Origin: Bog-756 sp963806455
GTDB taxonomy: Bacteria; Actinomycetota; Acidimicrobiia; Acidimicrobiales; RAAP-2
Reading direction: 5' to 3'
Assembly: GCA_963806455.1 (NCBI GenBank)
Contig: CAWDXZ010000001.1
Span: forward strand, 248,001-312,000
DNA length: 64,000 nt
Positions 48,859 through 58,267 of this stretch are shown in pieces. The position numbers and the translations under genes were made by a program. The notes below the pieces were generated by a model. That model searched no databases, was not told the DNA's origin, and was given only the letters and a program-made list of their open reading frames with translations. Position 1 is the first letter of the stretch; each line of letters opens with the position of its first letter.

Positions 48859-49257
48859 GTGGCCAATGCCGCCCCCATCTGCCAGACCACCGGACGCCGT
48901 AAACAGGCGGTGGCGCGGGTCAGGGTCCGCCCCGGCCCGGGGGCCATCACCGTCAACGGCCGCAAGTTCGAGGAGTACTTCACCTCGGCGACCGACCGGA
49001 TGATCGTGACCGAGCCCATGCGGCTGACCCAGACCACCGAGTCATGGGACTACGACGTGACCATCGATGGCGGCGGTGTGTCCGGGCAGGCCGGCGCGTT
49101 CAGGCTGGGCATCGCCCGGGCCCTGTGCCAGCTCGACCCCGAGCTGCGTGTCTCGCTGAAGAAGGCCGGCTTTCTGACCCGTGACGCCCGGGAGAAGGAA
49201 TCGAAGAAGTACGGCCTGAAGAAGGCCCGCAAGGCCCCTCAGTATTCCAAGCGGTAG
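48859..49257 (+). CDS. rpsI: 30S ribosomal protein S9
   Basis: 132 residues from GTG 48859 after GAGGAG. TTGRRKQAVARVRVRPGPGA and the basic C-terminal KAPQYSKR, whose last Arg touches P-site tRNA, are intact. Pairs with rplM as in most bacteria. Confidence 0.96.
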   Translation: MANAAPICQTTGRRKQAVARVRVRPGPGAITVNGRKFEEYFTSATDRMIVTEPMRLTQTTESWDYDVTIDGGGVSGQAGAFRLGIARALCQLDPELRVSLKKAGFLTRDAREKESKKYGLKKARKAPQYSKR

Positions 49258-49261
49258 CGGG

Positions 49262-50629
49262 GTGCCGAGGACCCGCTTCGGCACCGACGGTGTCCGGGGT
49301 GTCGCCAACGTCGAACTGACGCCGGAGCTCGTGCTGGCGCTGGGCCGGGCGGTGGCCCGGACCATCGCCGCCCACACCTTCGTCGTCGGCCGTGACACCC
49401 GCCGCTCGGGCCCCATGCTGCAAGCGGCCCTCTCGGCCGGCCTGGCCGGCGAGGGAGCAGACGTCATCGACCTCGGCGTACTGCCCACCCCGGCCATCGC
49501 CTGGGTGTCCGCCGTGCGCGACGTGCCCGCCGTGGTGATCTCGGCGTCCCACAACCCCTTCGCCGACAACGGCATCAAGGTGTTCGGCGCCGGTGGGACC
49601 AAACTGGGCGCCGCCGCCGAGGCGGCCATCGAGGACGAGCTTGAACGCGTCCTGGATCCCTCCGTGAAGGGCCCACGCCGCCTGGAGGGCCACGCCGTGG
49701 GCCAGCTGGTCACCGAGGCGGGTGTGGGGGAGGCCTACGTCGCCCACCTGAGCTCACTGGTCGACGAGCATGCCCTGGAGGGCCTCCGGCTGGTCGTGGA
49801 CAGTGCCAACGGGGCGGCCTCGGCGTTGGCGGCCGGGGTCTACGAGCGGCTCGGCGCCGAGGTCATCGCCATCGGTTGCGAGCCGGACGGCACCAACATC
49901 AACGACGGGTGCGGGTCGACCGACACCACCACGCTGGCCACCGCCGTGGTGGACCACCAGGCCGACCTGGGACTGGCTCTCGACGGAGACGCCGACCGCC
50001 TGCTGGCGGTGGACGCCGACGGCCGACAGGCCGACGGGGACGAGCTGCTGGCGCTGTTCGCCCTGGACCTTGCCGACCGCGGGCAGCTGGCCGGCGACGC
50101 CGTGGTCGTCACGGTCATGACCAACCTCGGGTTCCGGCTGGCCATGGAGGGGCGGGGCATCCGGGTCACCGAGACCCCGGTGGGCGACCGCTACGTGCTG
50201 GCCGCCCTCGACGAGGGCGGCATCGTGCTCGGGGGCGAGCAGTCCGGGCACATCATCTTCCGCAGCCTAGCCACCACCGGTGACGGCCTCCTCACCGGGC
50301 TCGTCCTGGCCGACCTGGTGGCCCGGGCCCGCAAGCCGCTGGCCGAACTGCTCGACGGCCTGGTCACCCAGGTGCCCCAGGTCCTGGTGAACGTACCGGT
50401 GCCCAACACCGAGCTGCTCGACGGGGCCGAGGCGGTGTGGTCGGCCGTCGCCGAGGAGGAGGCCCGGCTGGGCGACACGGGACGGGTTCTGCTCCGCCCG
50501 AGCGGCACCGAGCCCCTGGTGCGGGTGATGGTCGAGGCCGCCGGTGACGGCGTGGCCGAGGCGATCGCCCAGCGACTGAGCACGCTGGTCGGCTTCGAGC
50601 TGCGGGCCGCGGCGGCCACCCAGGGCTGA
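49262..50629 (+). CDS. glmM: Phosphoglucosamine mutase
   Basis: 455 residues. Converts glucosamine-6-P to glucosamine-1-P for UDP-GlcNAc and wall synthesis. Phosphoserine loop VVISASHNPF with S96; magnesium loop DGDADR at about 240-245; sugar loop GGEQSGH; phosphate loop RPSGTEPLVRVMVEA. GTG 49262 lies four bases after rpsI. Next to glmS, the enzyme before it in the pathway. Confidence 0.97.
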   Translation: MPRTRFGTDGVRGVANVELTPELVLALGRAVARTIAAHTFVVGRDTRRSGPMLQAALSAGLAGEGADVIDLGVLPTPAIAWVSAVRDVPAVVISASHNPFADNGIKVFGAGGTKLGAAAEAAIEDELERVLDPSVKGPRRLEGHAVGQLVTEAGVGEAYVAHLSSLVDEHALEGLRLVVDSANGAASALAAGVYERLGAEVIAIGCEPDGTNINDGCGSTDTTTLATAVVDHQADLGLALDGDADRLLAVDADGRQADGDELLALFALDLADRGQLAGDAVVVTVMTNLGFRLAMEGRGIRVTETPVGDRYVLAALDEGGIVLGGEQSGHIIFRSLATTGDGLLTGLVLADLVARARKPLAELLDGLVTQVPQVLVNVPVPNTELLDGAEAVWSAVAEEEARLGDTGRVLLRPSGTEPLVRVMVEAAGDGVAEAIAQRLSTLVGFELRAAAATQG

Positions 50630-50686
50630 CGCCCCCCGGGGCCGGGTAAGCCTGCGGCGGGTGGCGGGACACTAGCCTCGCGGGAC

Positions 50687-52606
50687 ATGTGCGGCATCAT
50701 CGGGATCACCACCGGCCTGCCCTCCGCTTCGCCCGGGCCGGGGGACGTCCCCCACCGGGACGGCGCCGCCGGGGGCCACCGGGTGCTCGACGTGCTGCTC
50801 GAAGGTCTGGCCCGCCTCGAGTACCGCGGCTACGACTCGGCCGGGCTGGCGCTGGTCGGGGACGCCGCCGGGTCGGGATCGATGTGGCGGGCCCGGGCCG
50901 CCAACGGGACCCGGTCCCTCGACAACCTGGCCAAGAGGGCCGAGAGCGCCCCGGCGGGCGCCACCGCCGGCATCGGGCACACCCGGTGGGCCACCCACGG
51001 CCGGCCCTCGGAGGAGAACGCCCACCCCCACGTCGACTGCTCGGGGCGGTTGGCCCTCATCCACAACGGGATCATCGAGAACCACGTCGAGCTGGCCGAC
51101 GAGCTCATCGCCTCGGGACACCGGCTCGAGTCCGAGACCGACACCGAGGTCCTGGCCCATCTGGTCGAGTCCTCGCTGCTCGACGAGCCCGGTGCCAGTC
51201 TGGTCGAGGCGGTGCGGGCCGCCCTCGGAAAGGTCCGAGGCGCCTTCTCACTGGCACTGGTCCACGCCGACCGTCCCGACGTGATCGTGGCCGCCCGGCG
51301 GGTGTCGCCCCTGCTGATGGGGGTGAGCGACTCGGAGGCCTTCCTGGCCTCTGACGTCCCCGCCATCTTGGGCCTCACCCGGGACTTCTTCGTCCTGGAG
51401 GACGACCAGATCGCCGAGCTGCGGCCGGGTTCGGTCCGGGTGACCGCCCAGGACGGCAGTGCCGTCCAGCCGGCCCGGCTGCACGTGGACTGGGACCTCG
51501 ATGCCGCCCGCAAGGACGGCTACGCCGACTTCATGAGCAAGGAGATGCACGAGCAGCCCAAGGCGGTGGCGGACACCCTGCTCGACCGGCTCCTCCCCGA
51601 CGGGACCCTGGCCCTCGACGAGGTCCATCTCACCAATGAGGAGTTCCGGGCCGTCGACAAGGTCTTCATCGTGGCCTGCGGCAGCAGCTACCACGCCGGC
51701 CTCATGGCCAAGTACGCCATCGAGCACTGGGCCCGGCTGCCCGTCGAGATCGACATCTCCAGCGAGTTCCGCTACCGCGACCCGGTGCTCGACGCGCGTA
51801 CCCTGGTGATCGGGGTGAGCCAGTCCGGTGAGACGGTCGACACCTTCCAGGCCGTGCGCGAGGCCCGCCGGCTCGGCGCCAAGGTGCTGGTGATCTCCAA
51901 TGTGGTCGACTCCTCGATGGCCCGCGAGGCCGACGCCGTGCTGTACACCCGGGCCGGGCCCGAGGTCGGGGTGGCGTCCACCAAGACCCACCTGGCCCAG
52001 ATCACCGCCCTGCAGGTCCTGGCCCTCTTCCTGGCCCAGGCCCGCGAGACCCTCTCGCCCGCCGATGCCCGCGGCCTGCTGCAAGGCATGGGCACGCTGC
52101 CCGACAAGGTGGCGCTCGCCCTCGAGCGGTCCCCGGAGGTGGCGGCGGTGGCCCGCCGGTACCGCGATTCGCCGTCGTTCATCTTCCTCGGGCGCCACGT
52201 TGGCTACCCGGTGGCCCTCGAGGGGGCGCTCAAGCTCAAGGAGATCTCCTACCTGCGGGCGGAGGGCTTCCCCGGAGGTGAGCTCAAGCACGGTCCCATC
52301 GCCCTGGTCGAGCCGGGCACGGTGGTCATCGCCGTGGTCACCCGCACGCCGGTGTGGGAGAAGATGATGGCCAACGTGGCCGAGGTGAAGAGCCGCGGTG
52401 CGACCGTGGTCCTGGTGGCCAACGACGACGATGCCGAGACCGCGCGCCACGCCGACGCCGTTCTCTGGGTGCCCGAGGTGCAGCACCTCTTCTCCCCGGT
52501 GGTCGACGTCGTCCCGTTGCAGATGTTCGCCTATCACCTGGCCCGCCTGCACGGCCACGACGTCGACCGTCCGCGCAACCTGGCCAAGGTGGTCACTGTC
52601 GAGTGA
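50687..52606 (+). CDS. glmS: Glutamine-fructose-6-phosphate aminotransferase
   Basis: 639 residues. Makes glucosamine-6-P from fructose-6-P and glutamine. Class II glutaminase domain: C2 is the N-terminal nucleophile (MCGIIGI), with HTRWATHG and the ENHVELADELIASGH region. An insert of about 20 residues rich in Gly/Pro follows residue 10. Two SIS sugar-isomerase domains (about 300-430 and 470-600, CGSSYHAGL, SQSGETVDT) and the C-terminal PRNLAKVVTVE close the protein. TGA overlaps the acpS GTG. Confidence 0.97.
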   Translation: MCGIIGITTGLPSASPGPGDVPHRDGAAGGHRVLDVLLEGLARLEYRGYDSAGLALVGDAAGSGSMWRARAANGTRSLDNLAKRAESAPAGATAGIGHTRWATHGRPSEENAHPHVDCSGRLALIHNGIIENHVELADELIASGHRLESETDTEVLAHLVESSLLDEPGASLVEAVRAALGKVRGAFSLALVHADRPDVIVAARRVSPLLMGVSDSEAFLASDVPAILGLTRDFFVLEDDQIAELRPGSVRVTAQDGSAVQPARLHVDWDLDAARKDGYADFMSKEMHEQPKAVADTLLDRLLPDGTLALDEVHLTNEEFRAVDKVFIVACGSSYHAGLMAKYAIEHWARLPVEIDISSEFRYRDPVLDARTLVIGVSQSGETVDTFQAVREARRLGAKVLVISNVVDSSMAREADAVLYTRAGPEVGVASTKTHLAQITALQVLALFLAQARETLSPADARGLLQGMGTLPDKVALALERSPEVAAVARRYRDSPSFIFLGRHVGYPVALEGALKLKEISYLRAEGFPGGELKHGPIALVEPGTVVIAVVTRTPVWEKMMANVAEVKSRGATVVLVANDDDAETARHADAVLWVPEVQHLFSPVVDVVPLQMFAYHLARLHGHDVDRPRNLAKVVTVE

Positions 52607-53130
52607 GCGCCGTCGACGGCGCGGCATCCCTGAGCGCCCTCGGGCAACCGGCGGCCCGGGAGATGACCGACGGGGGCACGCTGGCCGGTTCCGTGGTCGG
52701 CGTGGGCATCGACGCCGTGGACCTCGACCGCTTCCGGCGGGCTCTCGATCGGCGCTCCCGTCTCGCCCTTCGACTCTTCACCCCAGGCGAGCTGGCCTAC
52801 GCCGGATCGGCCCGGGACCCGGTCCCCCGGCTGTCGACACGCTTCGCGGCCAAGGAGGCGACCATGAAGGCCCTGGGCGTCGGCCTCGGCGCCTTCCCCC
52901 TGGTCGACGTGGAGGTCGTCCGTCCCGGCCTGGACGGTCCGACGCTCGTCCTCCATCACGCGGCCGGGGCGCTCGCCCACCGGGCCGGCGTGACCCGCTG
53001 GCACCTCTCCCTCACCCACACCGACCGGATGGCCCTGGCCATGGTGGTGGCCGAAGGGGGCGTGACCCCCGGTCCGGGCCGGGGCGCTCGCGGGGTCGCC
53101 GGGCCGGACGGTCGCCGGACCGGACGGTAG
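52603..53130 (+). CDS. acpS: Holo-[acyl-carrier-protein] synthase
   Basis: 175 residues. Transfers 4'-phosphopantetheine from CoA to acyl carrier proteins. Magnesium site D in VVGVGIDAVDLDRF and E in RFAAKEATMKALG; HLSLTHTDRMALAMVVAEG C-terminal strand. GTG 52603 overlaps the glmS stop as GTGA; ATG 52663 is a shorter alternative that begins closer to the usual N-terminus. The last about 20 residues are Gly/Arg low complexity. Confidence 0.9.
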   Translation: MSAVDGAASLSALGQPAAREMTDGGTLAGSVVGVGIDAVDLDRFRRALDRRSRLALRLFTPGELAYAGSARDPVPRLSTRFAAKEATMKALGVGLGAFPLVDVEVVRPGLDGPTLVLHHAAGALAHRAGVTRWHLSLTHTDRMALAMVVAEGGVTPGPGRGARGVAGPDGRRTGR

Positions 53131-53139
53131 CGGGACCTC

Positions 53140-54557
53140 GTGCGGCCCGTCCTCACCGTCGCCGAGATGAACGCCGTCGACGCCCGGGCGGCAGAGGCGA
53201 TCCCCCTCGACGTCCTGGTGGGCCGGGCCGGCACCGCCGTCGCCGTGGCGGCGCTGGCGATGCTCGGCGGGGGCTACGGCCGCCGGGTCGTGGCCGTGAC
53301 CGGCCGGGGCCACAACGGTGCCGACGGCAGGGTGGCGGCGAAGGTCCTTCGGGGCCGGGGGCGCGCGTCGAGATCGCCGAGGCGGGGACGGTCGACGCCC
53401 TGGGCCCGGCCGACCTGGTGATCGATGCCGCCTACGGCACCGGTTTCCACGGCGAGTACGCCGCCCCCACGGTCCCCCCGGGCACGCCGGTGCTGGCCGT
53501 CGACATCCCTTCCGGTGTCGAGGGGGACAGTGGCCGAGCGTCCGGCTCGCCCCTGAAGGCCGACCGGACCGTCACCTTCGTCGCCCTGAAACCTGGCCTC
53601 CTCCAGGGCGACGGGGCGCGGCTGGCCGGCCGGGTCACGGTCGCCGACATCGGGCTCCTGCCGGGGTCGAGCGCCGTCGCCGTGATGGAGGACGCCGACG
53701 TGTCGTCCCTGGTCGCGCCCCGTCGGCGCCAGGACAACAAGTGGTCGGCCGCCGTGCTGGTGGTGGCCGGATCACCCGGCATGGTGGGGGCCGCCTCGCT
53801 CTGCGCCCGCTCCGCCTACCGGTCGGGGGCGGGCATGGTCCGACTGGGTGTGCCCGGCGCCGGATTGGCCGAGGCGCCGGCGAGCGAGGCGGTGTCCGTC
53901 CACCTCCCGGCCGAAGGATGGTCGTCAGAGGCGCTGGAGGTGGCCGCCCGCTGCGCCGCGGTGGTGGTCGGACCCGGCCTCGGACGTGACCCCTCGACCG
54001 CCGCCCAGGTGCTGCACCTGCTGGAGGGCTGCCCGGTGCCGGTGGTGGTCGACGCCGACGGTCTGTACGCCCTGGGTCGACTGGACGGCGGTGCCCTCCG
54101 CCGACCGGCGGGGACGGCCGTGCTCACCCCCCATGACGGCGAGTACCGGCGGCTCATGGGTGAGGCCCCCGGTCCCGATCGCATCGACGCCGCCCTGCGG
54201 CTGGCGGCCACTTCGGGAGCGGTGGCCCTGCTGAAGGGGCCGACCACGGCCGTCGCCCATCCCGGTGGCCGCGTCCTGCTGGGCACGACCGGGACGCCGA
54301 GCCTGGCCACGGCCGGCACCGGCGACGTGCTCTCCGGCGTCATCGGGGCCCTGCTGGCCCGAGGGGTCGCCCCGCTCGAGGCCGGCGCCCTCGCCGCTCA
54401 CCTGCACGGACGGGCCGCGGCCCGGGGACCGGGGGAGGGGCTGGTCGCCGGCGACCTGCCCGAGCTGGTGTCCTCGGTGCTCTCCGACCTGTTGACGGGT
54501 GCCGGCCACCCGGGCACCCCGGCCCGACCGACACGCGGAGGCGACGGCCATGGGTGA
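53140..54557 (+). CDS. nnr: Bifunctional NAD(P)H-hydrate epimerase/dehydratase, interrupted by a -1 frameshift
   Basis: Repairs damaged NAD(P)HX. Epimerase domain: VLTVAEMNAVDARAAEAIPL, GRGHNGADGRVAAKVL; then the frame breaks. One base back, from about 53363, it continues with RVEIAEAGTVDALGPADLVI, DAAYGTGFHGEY and DIPSGVEGDSG, followed by the ADP/ATP-dependent dehydratase domain with KWSAAVLVVAGSPGMVGAAS, TPHDGEYRRL and GTGDVLSGVIGALLA. Adding one G to the five-G run at 53357-53361 gives a continuous 472-residue protein. As written, the first frame ends at 53421. Start GTG 53140. The end overlaps alr by eight bases. Confidence 0.9.
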
Positions 54558-55752
54558 GCGCTGGCGGCCGGCGTGGGCCGAGGTCGATGTCGACGCCGTG
54601 CGCCACAATGCGGCGCTCCTCTGCCGGCTGGCCGATCCGGCCGCACTGTGCGCGGTGGTCAAGGCCGGCGGCTACGGGCACGGCGAGCTGCCGGTGGCCC
54701 TCGCCGCCCTGGAGGGCGGGGCCACCTGGTTGGCGGTGGCGCTGGTGGAGGAGGGGGTCACCCTCCGCGATGCCGGTGTCGAGGCGCCCATCCTCCTGCT
54801 GTCCGAACCTCCCCGGGAGGCGATGGCCGAGGCGGTGGCACGCGGGCTGGTCCCCACCGTCTACTCCGCCGAGGGCATCCGGGGGCTGGGCAAGGTGGTG
54901 GGGGAGGGCGGGCACCCCCCCCACGAGGTGCACCTCAAGATCGACACCGGTATGCACCGGGTGGGAGCCGACCCGTTCGACGCGGTGGCCCTGGCCGACC
55001 AGGTCGGCGCCGATGCCGGGCTCCGCCTCGGGGCGGTGTGGACCCACCTGGCCGTGGCCGACGGTGCCGGTCGGGCCGACACCGAGTTCACCCGGGTGCA
55101 ACTGGAGCGGTTCGACGCCGTCCTGGCCGTGTTGGGCGCGGCCGGACATCACCCGCCCCTCGTCCATGTGGCCAACTCCGCCGGCACCATCGCCGCCCCC
55201 GCGGCGCGGCGTGACCTCGTCCGTTGCGGCCTCGCCGTCTACGGCGTGTCCCCCACCCCCGCGTTGGCCGAACGGCTGGAGGCGGCCACCGGCGGCGGCC
55301 GCCTCCAGCCGGTGCTCTCCCTGCGCACCCGGGTCACCTTCGTCCGTGACGTCGATGCCGGGGAGCGCCCCTCCTACGGTCGGCGCCGCCCCTTGGCCGA
55401 ACGCTCGACCGTGGCCACCGTTCCCATCGGCTATGCCGACGGCGTGCCGCGCCGGCTGTTCGACCAGGGCGGTGAGGTGTTGGTCCGGGGGGTCCGCCGG
55501 CCGCTGGCCGGGTCCGTGACCATGGACCAGATCATGATCGACTGCGGTCCGGCCGGGTCCTCGGGGGTGGCGGTGGGCGACGAGGTGGTGCTCATCGGGA
55601 AGCAGGGCGACGAGGAGGTCAGCGCCGACGAATGGGCCGACCTGCTCGGGACCGTCAGCTACGAGGTGCTGTGTGGGATCGGGCCAAGGGTGCCCCGGGT
55701 GGTGATCGGTCGCCGCGCCGATACCGGCGGGGGCCCGCCCGACCGGCGTTGA
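54550..55752 (+). CDS. alr: Alanine racemase
   Basis: 400 residues. Makes D-Ala for peptidoglycan. PLP lysine K38 in VVKAGGYGHG (Gly-Gly in place of the more common Asn-Ala); catalytic Tyr probably in RPSYGRR; HLKIDTGMHRVG and the C-terminal beta domain VTMDQIMIDCG are typical. ATG 54550 overlaps the nnr stop, as in many actinobacteria where nnr and alr are neighbours. Confidence 0.95.
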   Translation: MGERWRPAWAEVDVDAVRHNAALLCRLADPAALCAVVKAGGYGHGELPVALAALEGGATWLAVALVEEGVTLRDAGVEAPILLLSEPPREAMAEAVARGLVPTVYSAEGIRGLGKVVGEGGHPPHEVHLKIDTGMHRVGADPFDAVALADQVGADAGLRLGAVWTHLAVADGAGRADTEFTRVQLERFDAVLAVLGAAGHHPPLVHVANSAGTIAAPAARRDLVRCGLAVYGVSPTPALAERLEAATGGGRLQPVLSLRTRVTFVRDVDAGERPSYGRRRPLAERSTVATVPIGYADGVPRRLFDQGGEVLVRGVRRPLAGSVTMDQIMIDCGPAGSSGVAVGDEVVLIGKQGDEEVSADEWADLLGTVSYEVLCGIGPRVPRVVIGRRADTGGGPPDRR

Positions 55753-55800
55753 CGCCGGTCGCCAGGATCGTCCCGCCCGACCGGGCAGTACCATGCGGCC

Positions 55801-56370
55801 GTGAAGCCGGGGACCGACCTGTCCGAGCTCGCCCGGGAGGCCGCGGGCTGCACCCGGTGCCCGCTGGCCGCCGGCCGCACCCAGGTGGTCTTCGGCACGG
55901 GCGATCCCCACGCCGACCTCATGTTCGTAGGTGAGGCCCCCGGTCGTGAGGAGGACCTGCAGGGGGAGCCCTTCGTCGGCCGGTCGGGCCGGTTGCTCGA
56001 CCGGCTCCTGCTCGAGGAGCTGGGCATCGACCGCCGGGGCGTGTACATCGCCAACGTGGTCAAGTGCCGACCGCCCGACAACCGCGATCCGAAGGCCGAC
56101 GAGATCGCCGCCTGCCGCCCCTACCTCAGTGCGCAGCTGGATCTGATCGCCCCCCGGGTGGTCGTCACCCTGGGCAACTTCGCCACCAAGCTCCTGCTCG
56201 ATACCGACCGGGGCATCACCAAGCTGCGGGGCCGGTCGTACGACCTCGGGCCGCGCCAGCTCGTGCCCACCTACCACCCGGCGGCCGCCCTGCGCTCGGG
56301 GGGCGTGGTCGTGGCCGAGATGCGGGCCGACCTGGTCCGGGCCAAGCAGCTGTTGGGCTGGAGTACGTGA
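55801..56370 (+). CDS. Uracil-DNA glycosylase, family 4 (Fe-S)
   Basis: 189 residues. Removes uracil from DNA as the first step of base excision repair. Four cysteines C17, C20, C89 and C105 hold the 4Fe-4S cluster; GEAPGREEDLQGEPFVGRSG is motif 1 and PTYHPAAALR the C-terminal motif 2 with its His. GTG 55801 is 48 bases after alr. Its TGA overlaps tsaE, so it is co-translated with the t6A genes. Confidence 0.94.
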   Translation: MKPGTDLSELAREAAGCTRCPLAAGRTQVVFGTGDPHADLMFVGEAPGREEDLQGEPFVGRSGRLLDRLLLEELGIDRRGVYIANVVKCRPPDNRDPKADEIAACRPYLSAQLDLIAPRVVVTLGNFATKLLLDTDRGITKLRGRSYDLGPRQLVPTYHPAAALRSGGVVVAEMRADLVRAKQLLGWST

Positions 56371-56879
56371 GCGGGTCCGGCCCGCTGGTGCTCCGTACGA
56401 GCAGTGCCGATGACACCCGGACGCTGGCCTCGACGCTCGCCCGGCTGTGCCGGCCGGGGGACGTCGTGTTGCTGGCCGGCGGGCTGGGAGCGGGCAAGAC
56501 CACCTTCGCCCAGGGTTTCGGGGCCGGCCTGGGGGTGGTGGAGCCCATCACCAGCCCCACCTTCACCCTGGTCCGCCAGTACCGTGTCGACCGGGCCCCG
56601 GTCGACACCTTCCTCCACGCCGACGTCTACCGTCTCGACCACCTCCAGGAGATCGTCGATCTCGGTCTGGGCGAGCTGGTCGGGGACGGCGGGGTGGCCC
56701 TGGTGGAATGGGGGGATGTGGCTGAGCCGGTCCTCGGCAGGGGTGCGCTGACCGTGGCGTTGGGGCCGGTCGGTGACCGTGACGACCAGCGCCGAGTCGC
56801 CGTCACCGCCGGGGAGGCGTGGTCCGGCCGATGGGCGGCGCTCGAGCGAGACCTGGCCCGCTGGCGGTGGGACGGGTGA
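56367..56879 (+). CDS. tsaE: tRNA t6A threonylcarbamoyltransferase ATPase subunit TsaE
   Basis: 170 residues. P-loop ATPase that, with TsaB and TsaD, makes t6A at position 37 of ANN-decoding tRNAs. Walker A GGLGAGKTTFAQG at 38-50; TSPTFTLVRQY switch-like segment; HADVYRLDHLQEIVDLGL; VALVEWGD. Bounded by GTGA overlaps on both sides. Confidence 0.93.
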   Translation: MSGSGPLVLRTSSADDTRTLASTLARLCRPGDVVLLAGGLGAGKTTFAQGFGAGLGVVEPITSPTFTLVRQYRVDRAPVDTFLHADVYRLDHLQEIVDLGLGELVGDGGVALVEWGDVAEPVLGRGALTVALGPVGDRDDQRRVAVTAGEAWSGRWAALERDLARWRWDG

Positions 56880-57670
56880 TCGTCCTGGCCATCGAGTCGG
56901 CCACCGACACCGTCGGCGCCGCCATCGTCAACGATGACGGCGGCTCGGCCGAGCGCTCCCATGTGGGGGGACGGGCCCATGCCGAGCAGCTGGCCCCCGC
57001 CATCGAGGAGGCGTGCGCCCTCGGCGGCTGCCGCATCGCCGACATCGACCGGATCGCCGTGGACGTCGGGCCCGGTCTCTTCACCGGCCTGCGGGTCGGC
57101 GTGGCCACGGCCAAGGCGCTGGCCCACGCCCTGGGGACCGGGGTCCTCGGCCTCAGCAGCCTGGACATCCTGGCGTCGGCGGCGGCGGAGCGGTCCGGCG
57201 GGGGCCCGACCGGGCCGGTGGTGGCGGTGGTGGACGCCCGACGTGGCGAGGTGTTCGCCGCCGCCTACCACTTCGACCGCCTGGCCCACCGCCGGGGGGA
57301 GGGAGGCCCGGTCGACCCGGCCCTGGTCCGGGAGGACCGGCTCGAGCCGATGGCGCCGTCCGCCCTCCTGGCGTGGCTGGTGGAGCTGGGCCGGGGCCAG
57401 GCCCGGGTCACCGTGGTGGGAGACGGGGCGGTGCGCTACCGCGAAGTGCTGTCCCCCCACGGCCGGCTCGATTTCGGGCTGGCCGACGAGCTGTCCGCCC
57501 CCCCACCCCTGGCCCAGGCCCACCTGGCCCAGCGGCGGCTGGCCGCCGGTGTCCCCCCACTGGACCCGGCCCTCCTCGTGCCCGACTACCGGCGGGCGGC
57601 CGACGCCCGCATCAACTGGGAGCAGCGGGCCCCCCAGGCCTCCGGGGTCGGCCGGGGCCGGGGCCGGTGA
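56876..57670 (+). CDS. tsaB: tRNA t6A threonylcarbamoyltransferase subunit TsaB
   Basis: 264 residues, ASKHA fold, scaffold for TsaD. VLAIESATDTVGAAIV, IDRIAVDVGPGLFTGLRVGV and VVAVVDARRGEVFAAAY are conserved. Ends with a Gly/Arg-rich tail. GTG 56876 overlaps tsaE; TGA overlaps rimI. Confidence 0.93.
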   Translation: MIVLAIESATDTVGAAIVNDDGGSAERSHVGGRAHAEQLAPAIEEACALGGCRIADIDRIAVDVGPGLFTGLRVGVATAKALAHALGTGVLGLSSLDILASAAAERSGGGPTGPVVAVVDARRGEVFAAAYHFDRLAHRRGEGGPVDPALVREDRLEPMAPSALLAWLVELGRGQARVTVVGDGAVRYREVLSPHGRLDFGLADELSAPPPLAQAHLAQRRLAAGVPPLDPALLVPDYRRAADARINWEQRAPQASGVGRGRGR

Positions 57671-58224
57671 CGGCCGTGCCGGACCGGCTGAAGGCGCCGG
57701 TGCCGGTGATCGTCGCGCCCATGCGCACCAGGGACCTCGGGGGGGTGCTGCGGATCGAGGAGGCAGTGTTCCCCCAGCCGTGGTCGCACCGGCTCTTCGT
57801 GGAGGAGCTCGCCCAGCGCAAGTCCCGCGCCTACCGGGCCGCCTGGGTCGGGCGCACCATCGTCGGGTTCGCCGGACAGATGTTCGTCGACGACGAGGCG
57901 CACGTGAACAACATCGCCGTGGACCCGGCCTGGCAGGGGCGTGGCCTCGGCGCCGCGCTCCTCGCCGACCTGGTGCGGATCGGGCTGCGGCGCGGCATGC
58001 GTCACCTCACCTTGGAGGTGAGGGTGGGCAACGACCCGGCTCTCGCCCTCTACCGGCGGTTCGGCCTGGCCCCGGTCGGGATCCGCCGCAACTACTACCC
58101 CGTGACCGGCGAGGACGCCCTGGTGATGTGGTCACGTGACATCGACTCGACGACCTACGCCGAGCGACTGGTGGCGATCGAGGAGTCCCTGGCCGGCGAG
58201 CTGGAGGTCACCTCGCGGCGGTGA
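57667..58224 (+). CDS. rimI: Ribosomal protein S18 alanine N-acetyltransferase RimI
   Basis: 185 residues, GNAT fold. Acetyl-CoA loop DPAWQGRGLGAALL; family segments IEEAVFPQPWSHRLFVEELA (partial) and EVRVGNDPALALYRRFGLAPVGIRRNYY near the C-terminus. In actinobacteria rimI is often within the tsa cluster, as here. GTG 57667 or GTG 57676 can serve as start. The true substrate (S18 or other N-termini) is not proven. Confidence 0.92.
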   Translation: MTAVPDRLKAPVPVIVAPMRTRDLGGVLRIEEAVFPQPWSHRLFVEELAQRKSRAYRAAWVGRTIVGFAGQMFVDDEAHVNNIAVDPAWQGRGLGAALLADLVRIGLRRGMRHLTLEVRVGNDPALALYRRFGLAPVGIRRNYYPVTGEDALVMWSRDIDSTTYAERLVAIEESLAGELEVTSRR

Positions 58225-58267
58225 TTGGGTGGCCGCTCGGCAAGGCGGCTCGGTAAGGTCGTGCCGC

